From: Flavipsychrobacter sp.
GTDB taxonomy: Bacteria; Bacteroidota; Bacteroidia; Chitinophagales; Chitinophagaceae
Reading direction: 5' to 3'
Assembly (NCBI GenBank): GCA_031292525.1
Contig: JARLGY010000019.1
Location: 1 to 64,000, forward strand
DNA length: 64,000 bases
The notes beneath the pieces are model-generated. The model did not search any database. It saw only the letters and a list, made by a program, of their open reading frames with translations, and was not told where the DNA came from. This document shows, in pieces, positions 8,530 to 17,409 of this stretch. A program made the translations under genes and the position numbers. Position 1 is the stretch's first letter. Every line of letters starts with the position of its first letter.

Positions 8530-10593
8530 ATGAAGAGAAAAATACTATTTACCCTTGTGTGCGTGCTCGCTATAATGAGTGCCAATGCCCAGTCTTATGT
8601 GGCGGCTCCCCATAAAATCATATCTGGCACTAGCCAGGATGTTTACGATACGCTGAATGTAACGAGCCTTAGTCCTGCCACACTAAATGGCAGCCACGGC
8701 CTAGATAGTGTGACGCTGAACCTTACCTACAGCTACGATGAGGACCTGGAAATAAGCCTCATAGCGCCTGATGGCACCATAGTGCAACTCGCTGATAAAC
8801 TAGGTGGCAGCGACAGTAACTATATACATACCTGCTTTTGCATGAGCACAAGCAGTCTGATAGATGATGCCTCCGCCCCCTTCAGCGGGCAGTTGCAGCC
8901 AGAGGACTGGCTGGGGCGAGTAAATAATGGCCACAGTGGCGTGGGCAAATGGGTTTTACACATCATCAACGCCAACATATCTACCAACACGGGGGTGCTG
9001 CTGAACTGGGGGTTATACTTTGACGCTCACCCTGCACCTGTGAGCTTATTAACAACATCTACTTTACCACTTGTAGTGATCAATACCACAAACAATGCTG
9101 TAATACCCTACGATGAAGATGTGAAAGTAATTGGCCAAATGGGCATTATTTACAATGGCGCAGGCCAGGTAAACCACATAACCGATCCTTATAACAATTA
9201 TAACGGTTATATATCCATTAAAGTGAGGGGGAACAGTACGAGATACTTTGCACAAAAAGCATTTTCAGTAGAAACAGAAAATGCTAATGGCAGCAATAAT
9301 AACGTTTCGCTACTGGGTATGCCTATGGATAATGACTGGGTATTGTACGCGCCTTATGACGATAAATCGATGATCAGGAATGTGATCACTTATCAAATGT
9401 CTAACGTGATGGGCGATTATGCCCCACGTACCCGCATGGTAGAACTGGTTTTGAATGGTGACTACCGTGGGGTATATGTATTGATGGAAAAAATAAAACA
9501 GGGTGCAAACAGGGTAAATGTAACTAAGATGAAAGCAACCGATACTGCTGGAAATAGTGTGACAGGTGGCTATATATTTGAAGTGGATAGGAGTGGTACG
9601 GTAGGATATGATTCATGGCAATCGAACTACTTATCGTGCTTAACAGCAGGTTCTAATATCTATTTTGCTTATGCAGTGCCCAAAAGCTCTGATATTGTTA
9701 CACAGCAGCAACAATACATTGCCAATTATGTAAACCAATTTGAAACAGCCCTGAAAGATACAAGCGTTTACGATACAGTAAATGGTTATCGCAAGTATAT
9801 AGATGTGCTATCCTTCATAGATCAATCGCTGCTGCAGGAAATTGGACATAATGTGGATGGGTACAGGTTGAGCAGCTATCTGCACAAAGATAGGGGCGGA
9901 AGGCTTGCTGGTGGACCAATATGGGATTTTAATGAAGCCTACGGAAATGCAGACTATAATGGTGGGAGCGACTACAATACTTTTGAATGGGACCTACCCT
10001 GCTCCCTACCAGATGGTAATCTAAATCCTTTCTGGTGGCAGAAGTTCCTAACCGATACCAACTATGTAAACGAATTAAAATGTCGCTACACACAGCTAAG
10101 ATCAGGTGCATACGATACTGTGAAGATGAACCACATGATAGATTCACTGGTGGGAATATTGCAAGTGCCGCAGCAAAGGCATTTTGCCAGGTGGCCGCTA
10201 TTAGGAAATTACGTATGGCCCAATAGCTACGTGGGCAATACATGGCCAGACGAAATAAACTATCTAAAAGGCTGGCTTGCAAATAGGGTAAAATCAATGG
10301 ATAGTGCCTTAATCAATAAAGCCTGCAAGGTAAAAACCGAAATAAATAATATCACTTCGCCTTCTGAGATAACTATGTATCCCAATCCGGTGGCTGATGA
10401 GTTGCATATAACGTCGGGCACCGAAATAAATGGCTTGGCGATATATAACATGGTGGGACAGGCGGTTTATACTAGCAATATTAAAAGCGTTGCATTTACC
10501 ATTTCGTTAAAACAATACAATTCCGGAGTATATACAATAATTATCTACACAACCGACGGAATAAGCACGCGGAAAATAGTACACGTTGAATGA
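8530..10593 (+). CDS. Secreted CotH-kinase-like protein with P-domain and type A T9SS signal
   Basis: 687 aa. A signal peptide spans residues 1-20 (cleaved after SANA). Residues ~38-165 resemble a proprotein-convertase P-domain (beta-jellyroll with LTYSYDEDLEISLIAPDG). Residues ~205-600 match the CotH family: a KVRGNSTRYFAQK segment, NGDYRGVYVLMEKIK, and a RLAGGPIWDFNEAYGN segment with the family's WDF. The last ~75 residues (EITMYPNPVADELHI to the end) form a type A T9SS sorting domain. CotH proteins are atypical protein kinases in Bacillus spore coats; here the substrate is unknown and activity is inference. No operon partner is close on the left; an esterase follows after 110 bases. Confidence 0.88.
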   Translation: MKRKILFTLVCVLAIMSANAQSYVAAPHKIISGTSQDVYDTLNVTSLSPATLNGSHGLDSVTLNLTYSYDEDLEISLIAPDGTIVQLADKLGGSDSNYIHTCFCMSTSSLIDDASAPFSGQLQPEDWLGRVNNGHSGVGKWVLHIINANISTNTGVLLNWGLYFDAHPAPVSLLTTSTLPLVVINTTNNAVIPYDEDVKVIGQMGIIYNGAGQVNHITDPYNNYNGYISIKVRGNSTRYFAQKAFSVETENANGSNNNVSLLGMPMDNDWVLYAPYDDKSMIRNVITYQMSNVMGDYAPRTRMVELVLNGDYRGVYVLMEKIKQGANRVNVTKMKATDTAGNSVTGGYIFEVDRSGTVGYDSWQSNYLSCLTAGSNIYFAYAVPKSSDIVTQQQQYIANYVNQFETALKDTSVYDTVNGYRKYIDVLSFIDQSLLQEIGHNVDGYRLSSYLHKDRGGRLAGGPIWDFNEAYGNADYNGGSDYNTFEWDLPCSLPDGNLNPFWWQKFLTDTNYVNELKCRYTQLRSGAYDTVKMNHMIDSLVGILQVPQQRHFARWPLLGNYVWPNSYVGNTWPDEINYLKGWLANRVKSMDSALINKACKVKTEINNITSPSEITMYPNPVADELHITSGTEINGLAIYNMVGQAVYTSNIKSVAFTISLKQYNSGVYTIIIYTTDGISTRKIVHVE

Positions 10594-10703
10594 TAATTGT
10601 GCCTTCAACTAGGCCATTTTACTACCGCCTTCCGCGTGATTTATATGAGCAAGAGTTGTGTAATGCCAGATAACAAGTATTTTGCCTCATTAACCTCATC
10701 TAC

Positions 10704-11519
10704 ATGAAGCCTATACTTACGCTTTTGGTGTGCCTCTTACTATCCGCGAATCCTTTACAAGCCCAGATAAAGGCTTACCAGACACCCTTTATATTAGGGC
10801 ATACTGACACTATATCATCTGCAATATTAGGAGAAAGAAGAGCACTTAATATTTACTTGCCGGACGGATACGTTAAAGACAGCAGTTACCCTGTTATTTA
10901 TTTACTAGATGGGTCTGCAAATGAAGACTTTGTGCATGTGGTAGGCATTGTGCAGTTCCTTACCATGATAGAAGCCATGCCCAAATCGATAATAGTAGGC
11001 ATAGCTAATGTAGACCGGCGGAGGGATTTCACCTTTCCTTCTACAGTTGAAAAGGATCGAAAACTGGTTCCAACAGGTGGAGGCTCTTCTAAGTTCATAT
11101 CCTTTATGGAGCAAGAGTTGCAGCCCTATATTCAACATACTTACAGCGCCAGTATTAACACAACTATTATAGGGCAATCTTTAGGTGGTTTAGTTGCTAC
11201 AGAAATGCTGATTGAAAGACCATCACTATTCAGTACTTACCTTATTGTAAGCCCAAGTCTGTGGTGGGATAACGAATCTCTTTTGGCAAAAGCAAAGAGC
11301 CTATCGATACAACCGGATAAAAACATACGGGTATATATTGCTGTTGGTAACGAAGGAAAACAAATGGAAGAGGATGCAAAGAAACTGCACACCACACTTA
11401 AAGCAACAGGCAATGAACAAATACGATCATCTTTTACCTTTATGCCTGACGAAAACCACCTAACCATATTACACAACTGCGTTTATAAAGCGTTGACAGA
11501 ATTAAACAGTAAAAAATGA
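10704..11519 (+). CDS. Exported alpha/beta-hydrolase (putative esterase, Fes/IroE-like family)
   Basis: 271 aa with a signal peptide (~1-20, ending LQA). The fold is alpha/beta hydrolase of the putative-esterase family: the nucleophile elbow GQSLGG places Ser at ~159, VSPSLWWDN follows about 25 residues later, and a late His in DENHLTILH (~252) would complete the triad. Relatives hydrolyse siderophores, acetyl esters or acyl groups; substrate cannot be told from sequence. It stands alone between the CotH-like gene and a membrane protein, all on the same strand. Confidence 0.82.
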   Translation: MKPILTLLVCLLLSANPLQAQIKAYQTPFILGHTDTISSAILGERRALNIYLPDGYVKDSSYPVIYLLDGSANEDFVHVVGIVQFLTMIEAMPKSIIVGIANVDRRRDFTFPSTVEKDRKLVPTGGGSSKFISFMEQELQPYIQHTYSASINTTIIGQSLGGLVATEMLIERPSLFSTYLIVSPSLWWDNESLLAKAKSLSIQPDKNIRVYIAVGNEGKQMEEDAKKLHTTLKATGNEQIRSSFTFMPDENHLTILHNCVYKALTELNSKK

Positions 11520-11588
11520 CATTTATATAGTTGCAGTAGGTCAGTTTCAATATCTCGTGTTACATTTATCGTTAAACATTGTGCGAAC

Positions 11589-12899
11589 ATGAAGCTGGTC
11601 CATAAACTCCCTATTTTTATCGTATTGCTGCTCATGCTATTATTTGCAAACCTGCGTGCAAACAAACGCGATGGAGGTCATGGGTACTGCTTAAATATTT
11701 GTGGCGATGCGCGTGGTTACTATGCCTGGTTACCAGCTATATTTATCTACCACGATCTTAATTTTCATTTCTTTGAGTCGGTAGAAAAAAAAGATTCCAC
11801 CTGTGGTGTCAATGTACAAGCCAATATACAGGACTATAGACATACATTCGACGGCATAGATTGCGATAAATATTACCCAGGGGCTTCTTTCCTAATGCTG
11901 CCTTTTTTTGCAATAGCACACTTTGCTACTCTCCACACTACAGCATATCCGCCCAATGCCTATACTTTACTTTATTTTAAAATAATGCCTTTTTGCTGCG
12001 ACTTTTATTTCCTGCTGGGCATGCTATTCTTCCTGATGATACTGGACAAATTGAAGTGCACTACACTACAAAAATGCCTTACTATTATCTTCCTCATCTT
12101 TGGCTCCAACATTGTATTTTATATTGTGGATGCGCCACTATATTCCCACGTGTATTCCTTTGCGCTCATCTCTGCTTTCTTATACTATGCCTTTTGTCTT
12201 AAGGAAAACTATAAAGTCCGATACATTATACTTATATGCTTTCTTGCAGGCTGGATAATGATAACAAGGCCAGTAAATATTTGCATAGTACTGATGCTGC
12301 CATTTATACTCGGCCGCAGGTTGCCTGCCATTTGGCAAGAAACAACGCAAAGACCTATACGTTTATTAGCAGTGCTTTCCGGGTTGATAATGCCGGCTAT
12401 ATTACTTGTGATATATAAGATATCAACAGGGCATTACTTCATCTATTCGTACGGACCAGAGGGTTTTAATTTCAAACACCCTCATTTGTTACATTATTTG
12501 TTCAGTTACGATAATGGAGTACTACCCTATACTCCGCTCTTCTTTGCTCCAGTGCTTATATTATTTGCATGGTATCGACAAGAATATAAAAACATGGTAG
12601 CTGGTATACTGCTCACACTTGCAGCTATGGTGTATGTAAATAGTTCGTGGTGGTGCTGGTGGTACGGCACATCATTTGGCGCACGCAGCATTCTCGACTT
12701 TTTACCTTTGTTCGGCATCCTTATTGCCTTATCGCTGCAGGTAAAAACTCGTAACTACTTGTATATACTGCCTGTTTACCTGCTTTGTTGTGGCCTTACC
12801 ATGCTGCTGTATCACGAAAACAGTGCTTGTCACTACATGGGACTATACCCAGTTACCGACTATTGGAAGGCAATAAATGATGGTTTAGGTCTAAAATAG
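11589..12899 (+). CDS. Multi-pass membrane protein, possibly a GT-C-type glycosyltransferase
   Basis: 436 aa with an N-terminal hydrophobic segment, a soluble loop of ~100 residues, and about eight further hydrophobic helices. The first loop contains CGDARGYYAWLPA and KYYPGASFLMLPFF, a pattern seen in large-loop GT-C-like membrane proteins of Bacteroidota; the acidic Asp in GDARGY could be functional. I do not recognise a named family with certainty. It might transfer a sugar from a lipid carrier, but no neighbouring sugar-pathway gene supports that. It faces the EGF-like gene convergently. Confidence 0.6.
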   Translation: MKLVHKLPIFIVLLLMLLFANLRANKRDGGHGYCLNICGDARGYYAWLPAIFIYHDLNFHFFESVEKKDSTCGVNVQANIQDYRHTFDGIDCDKYYPGASFLMLPFFAIAHFATLHTTAYPPNAYTLLYFKIMPFCCDFYFLLGMLFFLMILDKLKCTTLQKCLTIIFLIFGSNIVFYIVDAPLYSHVYSFALISAFLYYAFCLKENYKVRYIILICFLAGWIMITRPVNICIVLMLPFILGRRLPAIWQETTQRPIRLLAVLSGLIMPAILLVIYKISTGHYFIYSYGPEGFNFKHPHLLHYLFSYDNGVLPYTPLFFAPVLILFAWYRQEYKNMVAGILLTLAAMVYVNSSWWCWWYGTSFGARSILDFLPLFGILIALSLQVKTRNYLYILPVYLLCCGLTMLLYHENSACHYMGLYPVTDYWKAINDGLGLK

Positions 12900-12960
12900 C
12901 GGCAGAAGATATTACCATATACCTGCACTCAATCAACAGAAACCAATTCAAAACAGGAAA

Positions 12961-13647
12961 CTAGTTTGCTGTCAGGGTAATTGACTGATTTGAAGTAAAC
13001 GGCAAGGCTAAACTATTAAAAGACCAGTAGTTCGCCCCTGATTCAAACCGGGCATTAGAATTAGAGTAAGCCTCATAATATCCTATACCATACACGTGCC
13101 CATCATTAGGCAGAGATATATAATCTACGGTTTGCGCTGTAAGGCCATAATTCACGTAAACTGTCTGTATGTTGTATGGGCTTATATTTACTATTTTTAA
13201 ATAGAAATAATCTTGTGTAACATCCAGGTACTGAACTGACGTACCATTTGAAGGAAATGTGGCATTCAAATCCCACTGGATCACTTGCCCTATCACACTA
13301 CCGGAGCTTGTGGTGCCCGATGTTGATGCATTACCTGTTAATTGGTCGCCATATGTGCCGGTATAAGTTATTGTCCCACCTACCGGAATTACACCATTGC
13401 TTCCATTAACTGTTATATAGATTGGCGTGTATGTATCGTTTTGGTACGTAATACTTGTTTGGGCAACAAGTTCACAATGGTATCCGCCAAAACCAGAAGG
13501 GCAACTACAGCTTCCATCGAAGCAAGAGCCACCATTATAGCAGGCATAACCGGCACATCTATCCCGGGTACAAGAGGTATAAGTGACCAAGGAAAAAGCT
13601 AAGACACATATTATAGCAGCGATAAAGACATAACTCGTTTGTTTCAT
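12961..13647 (-). CDS. Exported protein with an N-terminal EGF-like domain (probable lipoprotein)
   Basis: 228 aa. After a hydrophobic leader comes a Cys (TYTSC, ~residue 26) that could be a weak lipobox, then an EGF-like module with six cysteines (CAGYACYNGGSCFDGSCSC.. ends GGYHCE, ~32-58). The rest is beta-rich, rich in Thr, Ser, Gly and Tyr, with no recognised domain. Bacteroidota often carry such EGF-headed lipoproteins at the surface. Function unknown. It is transcribed away from the ArsR cluster, from a 190-base shared intergenic region. Confidence 0.72.
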   Translation of the reverse strand: MKQTSYVFIAAIICVLAFSLVTYTSCTRDRCAGYACYNGGSCFDGSCSCPSGFGGYHCELVAQTSITYQNDTYTPIYITVNGSNGVIPVGGTITYTGTYGDQLTGNASTSGTTSSGSVIGQVIQWDLNATFPSNGTSVQYLDVTQDYFYLKIVNISPYNIQTVYVNYGLTAQTVDYISLPNDGHVYGIGYYEAYSNSNARFESGANYWSFNSLALPFTSNQSITLTAN

Positions 13648-13782
13648 TTTTCCAGTTTTTTAGTTAATCCGGCCTAATGTATAAATGTACAAGTTAGTCC
13701 TATTCAGGTGCTGGCAAAAAACGTACCAACTCAATTAAGATTAGCTATTAAAGTGTGTAATTCCATTTTCTAAAAAATAAAC

Positions 13783-13813
13783 TTGTGCAACCAAAAGGTT
13801 CCATTTATATTTG
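13783..13813 (+). promoter_or_regulatory. Promoter of the ArsR cluster
   Basis: A -33 TTG (13783-13785) is followed after 20 bases by the -7 box TATATTTG (13806-13813), matching the Bacteroidota sigma consensus. The ArsR ATG lies 26 bases beyond. Both elements are overlapped by the two operator copies. Confidence 0.75.
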
Positions 13814-13826
13814 CAACCAAAAGGTT
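13786..13826 (+). promoter_or_regulatory. Two-copy operator overlapping the ArsR promoter
   Basis: TGCAACCAAAAGGTT occurs twice, at 13786-13800 and 13812-13826, exactly 26 bp apart. Each copy contains the dyad AACC-N4-GGTT, the shape expected for a winged-helix dimer. The first copy abuts the -33 element and the second begins inside the -7 box, so binding would block RNA polymerase. The likely ligand is the ArsR protein encoded directly downstream; that is inference. Confidence 0.72.
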
Positions 13827-13839
13827 TCATACTAGTATC

Positions 13840-14175
13840 ATGAGAAGAGATGTGTTTCAGGCAATTGCAGACCCAACGAGAAGAGAGATTTTGAACATGA
13901 TAGCCCACGAGTCGCTGAATGTAAATGCGGTGGCTGGCCATTTTGATGTGAGCCGAACAGCGGTATATAAGCACGTGAAAATACTTACAGAGTGCGGGCT
14001 AGTGGTAATGAAACAGCAAGGCAGAGAACGCTACTGCGAAGCAAGACTGGAGAAACTAAATCAGGTATCGGACTGGGTAGAGCAATACCGTAAATTCTGG
14101 GATGCGCGTCTCGACTCGCTGGAAAATTATTTAAGTGAACTTCAAACTAAAAATAAAGAAGATGACCACAAATGA
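13840..14175 (+). CDS. ArsR-family winged-helix transcriptional regulator
   Basis: 111 aa. The ArsR HTH is clear: RRDVFQAIADPTRREIL at the N-terminus, the recognition-helix region VAGHFDVSRTAVYKHV, and a wing around KQQGRERYCEA. The cysteine metal-binding motif of classical ArsR (ELCVCDL) is absent, so it belongs to the non-metal branch that is typically paired with SRPBCC proteins. ATG 13840 was chosen over an upstream TTG because the latter lies within the promoter. Its end overlaps the next gene by 14 bases, implying translational coupling. Probable autorepressor through the twin operator. Confidence 0.93.
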   Translation: MRRDVFQAIADPTRREILNMIAHESLNVNAVAGHFDVSRTAVYKHVKILTECGLVVMKQQGRERYCEARLEKLNQVSDWVEQYRKFWDARLDSLENYLSELQTKNKEDDHK

Positions 14176-15124
14176 ACAAGAACAAAAAGCACAGCGGGAA
14201 TTCATAACAACGCGCCTCATTAATGCGCCTGTAGCGCTCGTCTATAAAGCATGGACGGACCCGCAACACATTGATAAATGGTGGGGCCCCCATGGCTTCC
14301 AAACTACTACCAGTGAAATAAATGTAAAGCCCGGTGGTACCTGGCGTCATGTAATGCATGGCCCCGATGGTATAGATTATCCCAGCAAGGTTGTATATAA
14401 AGAAGTAATACCCAACGAACGCCTTGTGTATGATCATAGTGGTGAGGCCTCATTTGATAATATTAATTTTGAGGTCACAGTCACCTTCGTGCCGGAAGGC
14501 GAGAAAACAAGACTAACCATGCAGATGTTATGCGCTTCTGTGGAAGAATATAAATTCATCATGAATGATTTTGCCATAGAGGGTAACAAACAGCACCTGG
14601 ATAACCTGGAAGCTCACCTTGTAGAAATGAGTGGCAACTATCAGGACTTTATCATAACCCGCACATTTAATGCACCGCGCCAGCTTGTTTTTGATGTATT
14701 TACCAAACCTGAACATATGGCTAAATGGTGGGGACCTAAAGGCTTTACCATGCTGGTAAACAATATGGACCTGCGCCCCGGTGGTTCTTACCATTACTGC
14801 ATGGCCTCACCTGAAGGTTTTAAAATGTGGGGGAAATTTGTGTACCGCGAAATTGCTGCGCCTGAGCGTGTTGTTTTTGTCAGCTCATTTTCTGATGAGC
14901 AGGGTAACCCAACCCGCCACCCCATGGCGCCCACCTGGCCGCTGGAAGTTTATAATACATGGACCCTTACTGAAGCAGATGGTAAAACTACACTCAAACT
15001 AAGCGGTCATCCTATCAATGCAAGCCAGGAGGAGATAGCATTATTCAATTCGATGCACGAAAGCATGCAGCAAGGCTTTAAGGGTACATTTGACCAGCTG
15101 GAAGAATACCTGGCAACGCTATAA
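14162..15124 (+). CDS. Tandem two-domain SRPBCC (AHSA1-type) protein
   Basis: 320 aa made of two SRPBCC/AHSA1 domains on one chain (~12-155 and ~162-320). Each carries the family signature: AWTDPQHIDKWWGPHGF with VKPGGTWRHVM in the first, and TKPEHMAKWWGPKGF with LRPGGSYHYCM in the second. Usual family members have one domain of ~140-160 aa. SRPBCC folds bind hydrophobic ligands or act as Hsp90-activator-like modules; the ligand here is unknown. The ATG at 14162 lies inside the end of the ArsR gene (14-base overlap), and the pair is a known recurring arrangement. Confidence 0.92.
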   Translation: MTTNEQEQKAQREFITTRLINAPVALVYKAWTDPQHIDKWWGPHGFQTTTSEINVKPGGTWRHVMHGPDGIDYPSKVVYKEVIPNERLVYDHSGEASFDNINFEVTVTFVPEGEKTRLTMQMLCASVEEYKFIMNDFAIEGNKQHLDNLEAHLVEMSGNYQDFIITRTFNAPRQLVFDVFTKPEHMAKWWGPKGFTMLVNNMDLRPGGSYHYCMASPEGFKMWGKFVYREIAAPERVVFVSSFSDEQGNPTRHPMAPTWPLEVYNTWTLTEADGKTTLKLSGHPINASQEEIALFNSMHESMQQGFKGTFDQLEEYLATL

Positions 15125-15134
15125 CTTAATATCA

Positions 15135-15365
15135 ATGATAGAAGTATTTAAAACGAACGTAGACGCCCATGAGCATGCTTGCATGCTCGTGGAGCGAATT
15201 CATGCTTCATTTGCAGGCTACCGTGCTAATTTTGACCTGGAGGACTGCGACCGGATACTTCGGGTGTTGTGCAATACGGAAGCTATTTGCCCACACAAGA
15301 TCATTGACACCCTGCAACAATATGGCTATTGCGCCACCATACTCACAGATGATGTAGAGGTGTAA
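15135..15365 (+). CDS. Small protein with HMA-like (beta-alpha-beta) pattern
   Basis: 76 aa starting at the ATG at 15135, 10 bases after the SRPBCC stop. The sequence (MIEVFKTNV..., FDLEDCDRILRVL, then IIDTLQQYGYCATIL) shows the alternating strand-helix pattern of small ferredoxin-like/HMA folds but lacks the CxxC metal site. Similar small proteins are widespread in Bacteroidota, as I recall, and have no assigned function. Co-directional spacing puts it in the ArsR operon. Confidence 0.68.
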   Translation: MIEVFKTNVDAHEHACMLVERIHASFAGYRANFDLEDCDRILRVLCNTEAICPHKIIDTLQQYGYCATILTDDVEV

Positions 15366-15421
15366 CGGTAATAGTAAAAGACAATAACGAACCATAAATA
15401 ACAACTAAAAAACAGAACTAT

Positions 15422-16003
15422 ATGAGAAAGATAATTTCATTTATGCACATGTCGCTCGACGGTTTTGTAGCTGGCCCGAACGGAGAAATGAACTGGATAA
15501 AAATTGATCAGGAAATTTTTAACCATGTGGATACGCGGATCTCTAAAACCGACACCGCACTGTACGGACGAACAACTTACCAGATGATGGAAAATTACTG
15601 GCCTGCTGCAGGGGAAGCTCCAACAGCCAGCAAGCACGACATAGAACATTCGAAGTGGTATAACAACGCTCACAAAATTGTTTTATCAAAAACAATGAAA
15701 GGTGCGGAACTCGCTAATACGACAATTATCCGCGACAACCTCACCGACAGAATAAATGAAATAAAGCAGTCTGGCGATGACGGGAGTGAAGAGATCTTGC
15801 TTTTTGGCAGCCCTACAGCAACACATTCACTTATTCAACAGAACCTGATCGACGGCTACTGGCTATTTGTCAATCCAATTATACTTGGGCAAGGCATCCC
15901 ATTGTTCGTAGATATCAAAGACAAAATAAAACTGAAACTACTGACCTCGAGACAATTTACCAACGGGGTAACTGCCCTGGATTACACAGTAGACACACAA
16001 TAA
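15422..16003 (+). CDS. Dihydrofolate-reductase-family protein (RibD C-terminal domain type)
   Basis: 193 aa with the RibD_C/DHFR-like fold: an N-terminal SLDGFVAGPNGEMNW segment, LYGRTTYQMMENYWP, a KIVLSKTM strand, and a glycine-rich LLFGSPTATHSLI cofactor segment, ending VNPIILGQGIPLF. These proteins bind NADPH and are common orphans next to ArsR/SRPBCC genes; they are seldom true folate enzymes. Located 56 bases after the small HMA-like gene, probably in the same transcript. Confidence 0.9.
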   Translation: MRKIISFMHMSLDGFVAGPNGEMNWIKIDQEIFNHVDTRISKTDTALYGRTTYQMMENYWPAAGEAPTASKHDIEHSKWYNNAHKIVLSKTMKGAELANTTIIRDNLTDRINEIKQSGDDGSEEILLFGSPTATHSLIQQNLIDGYWLFVNPIILGQGIPLFVDIKDKIKLKLLTSRQFTNGVTALDYTVDTQ

Positions 16004-16093
16004 CAACGGGCAGCTGACAATGACCTTGCGACCATATACCGTCTATTATATAACGACAATTTTCTACCTTGTATTTTCTTTCAACTAAAAAAA

Positions 16094-16474
16094 ATGAAAA
16101 AGATCAACATTGCATATTGGGTATTCACCATCCTCATGGCCATACTCATGACCATATCGGCTATCCCTGATATCATAAAAGTTCCTGAAGCTGTAGATAT
16201 GGTAACAACGCACTTAGGTTACCCACCCTACTTCCTGCAATTTATTGGCGTGGCCAAGGCTCTTGGGGTTATTGCCATACTGGTGCCGGGCTTCCCAAGG
16301 ATAAAGGAATGGGCGTACGCGGGCTTTGTTTTTGATATGACAGCTGCGGTATACTCGACCATATGTGTAGGTGACCCGGTGAGCAAGTGGCTACCCATCA
16401 TTATTATGGGTACTATAGTAGTTGGCGGTTCGTACTACTTTTATCATAAGCGGCTAAACGCAGCATTAAAATAA
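16094..16474 (+). CDS. DoxX-like membrane protein
   Basis: 126 aa, four predicted membrane helices (starting around residues 6, 48, 73 and 101). It matches the DoxX-like family: LGYPPYFLQFIGVAKALG in the second helix region and an FPRIKEWAYAG turn. DoxX relatives are linked to quinone or redox biology, but this short branch has no assigned role. It is the last gene of the ArsR/SRPBCC cluster and is closed by a strong terminator. Confidence 0.85.
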   Translation: MKKINIAYWVFTILMAILMTISAIPDIIKVPEAVDMVTTHLGYPPYFLQFIGVAKALGVIAILVPGFPRIKEWAYAGFVFDMTAAVYSTICVGDPVSKWLPIIIMGTIVVGGSYYFYHKRLNAALK

Positions 16475-16487
16475 ATTTCAATAACTT

Positions 16488-16518
16488 CGGGTGGGCAGGT
16501 AGCCCACCCGTTTTGTTT
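16488..16518 (+). terminator. Terminator of the DoxX cluster, abutting the next start codon
   Basis: A 9-bp GC-rich stem, CGGGTGGGC (16488-16496) with GCCCACCCG (16502-16510), is followed by TTTTGTTT and then directly by the ATG (16519) of the NHL-repeat gene. Any transcript entering that gene from upstream must read through the hairpin. Confidence 0.85.
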
Positions 16519-17409
16519 ATGAAAAAAGTCCTTGTTTTATTTTGTTTTCTCACTTCAAGCATTGCGCGTGCACAAATCATTACAACATGGGCCGGCAATG
16601 GCCCCGGAGGTGGGTTAGATGGTGTAGGTGATGGCTTGCATAAAGATTCTGCAACATTCACTGCCCCTGTTAATATATTCTTTGATAAAGCAGGTAATTT
16701 TTATGTCACTGACCAAGGCGAGCATAGAGTAAGAAAAGTTGATACCAATAGCATAATAACTTGTATTGCAGGTACCGGTGCCAACGGTTATAACGGCAGT
16801 GCGGGCAGCACAAGTATCCTACAGTTAAATCAACCAGCTTCTGTTATTACAGACTCCATTAACAACATATACATAGCAGATTTTGTTAATTATAGAATAT
16901 TGAAGATAGACCACTTGACAGGTTTAATTTCAACCATAGCAGGCACAGGTGCAAGTGGTATTAGTGGTGACAATGGACCGGCAGTAAATGCACAACTTTC
17001 GGCCCCATTTGATATATGTTTTGATAAACATAGCAATTTGCTGATCGCCGATCATAACAGGATACGAAAAATAAATAGTATAGGCACAATTACATCAATT
17101 GCAGGCAATGACAGCCACACAACAACTGTAAATGGCGGCCTTGCAGATACCTCTGCAATTGGCGTGCTCGGAGCCATTTGCACGGATAGGTTTGAAAACA
17201 TATTTATCGCTGATGCCTATAATAGCAGGATATATAAAATTGACAATGCGGGAACTATTACAGTTTTTGCTGGCAATGGTAATGCTTACTATAACGATGA
17301 TAACATACCAGCTATTAATGCGCAAATTAATCCTGGAGCAATTAAAATTGACCCAAAAACAGGCAATCTTTTTTTGTTGATGTGGAACCGAATAACAGGA
17401 TACGGATGA
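16519..17409 (+). pseudogene. NHL-repeat T9SS substrate, N-terminal part (frameshifted)
   Basis: The upstream reading frame (296 aa from the ATG at 16519) encodes a signal peptide (~1-19, ending ARA) and about four NHL-type beta-propeller repeats, each with a pattern such as IAGTGANGYNG followed by NNIYIADFVNYRILKID. The frame then runs into MWNRITGYG and a TGA. In the -1 frame the missing continuation reads VDVEPNNRIRMIDGGG, the expected next NHL blade. The break lies at a run of seven T (17369-17375). It may be a true disabling mutation, a homopolymer sequencing error, or frameshifting at T TTT TTG. The reading frame before the break looks undamaged. Confidence 0.72.
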
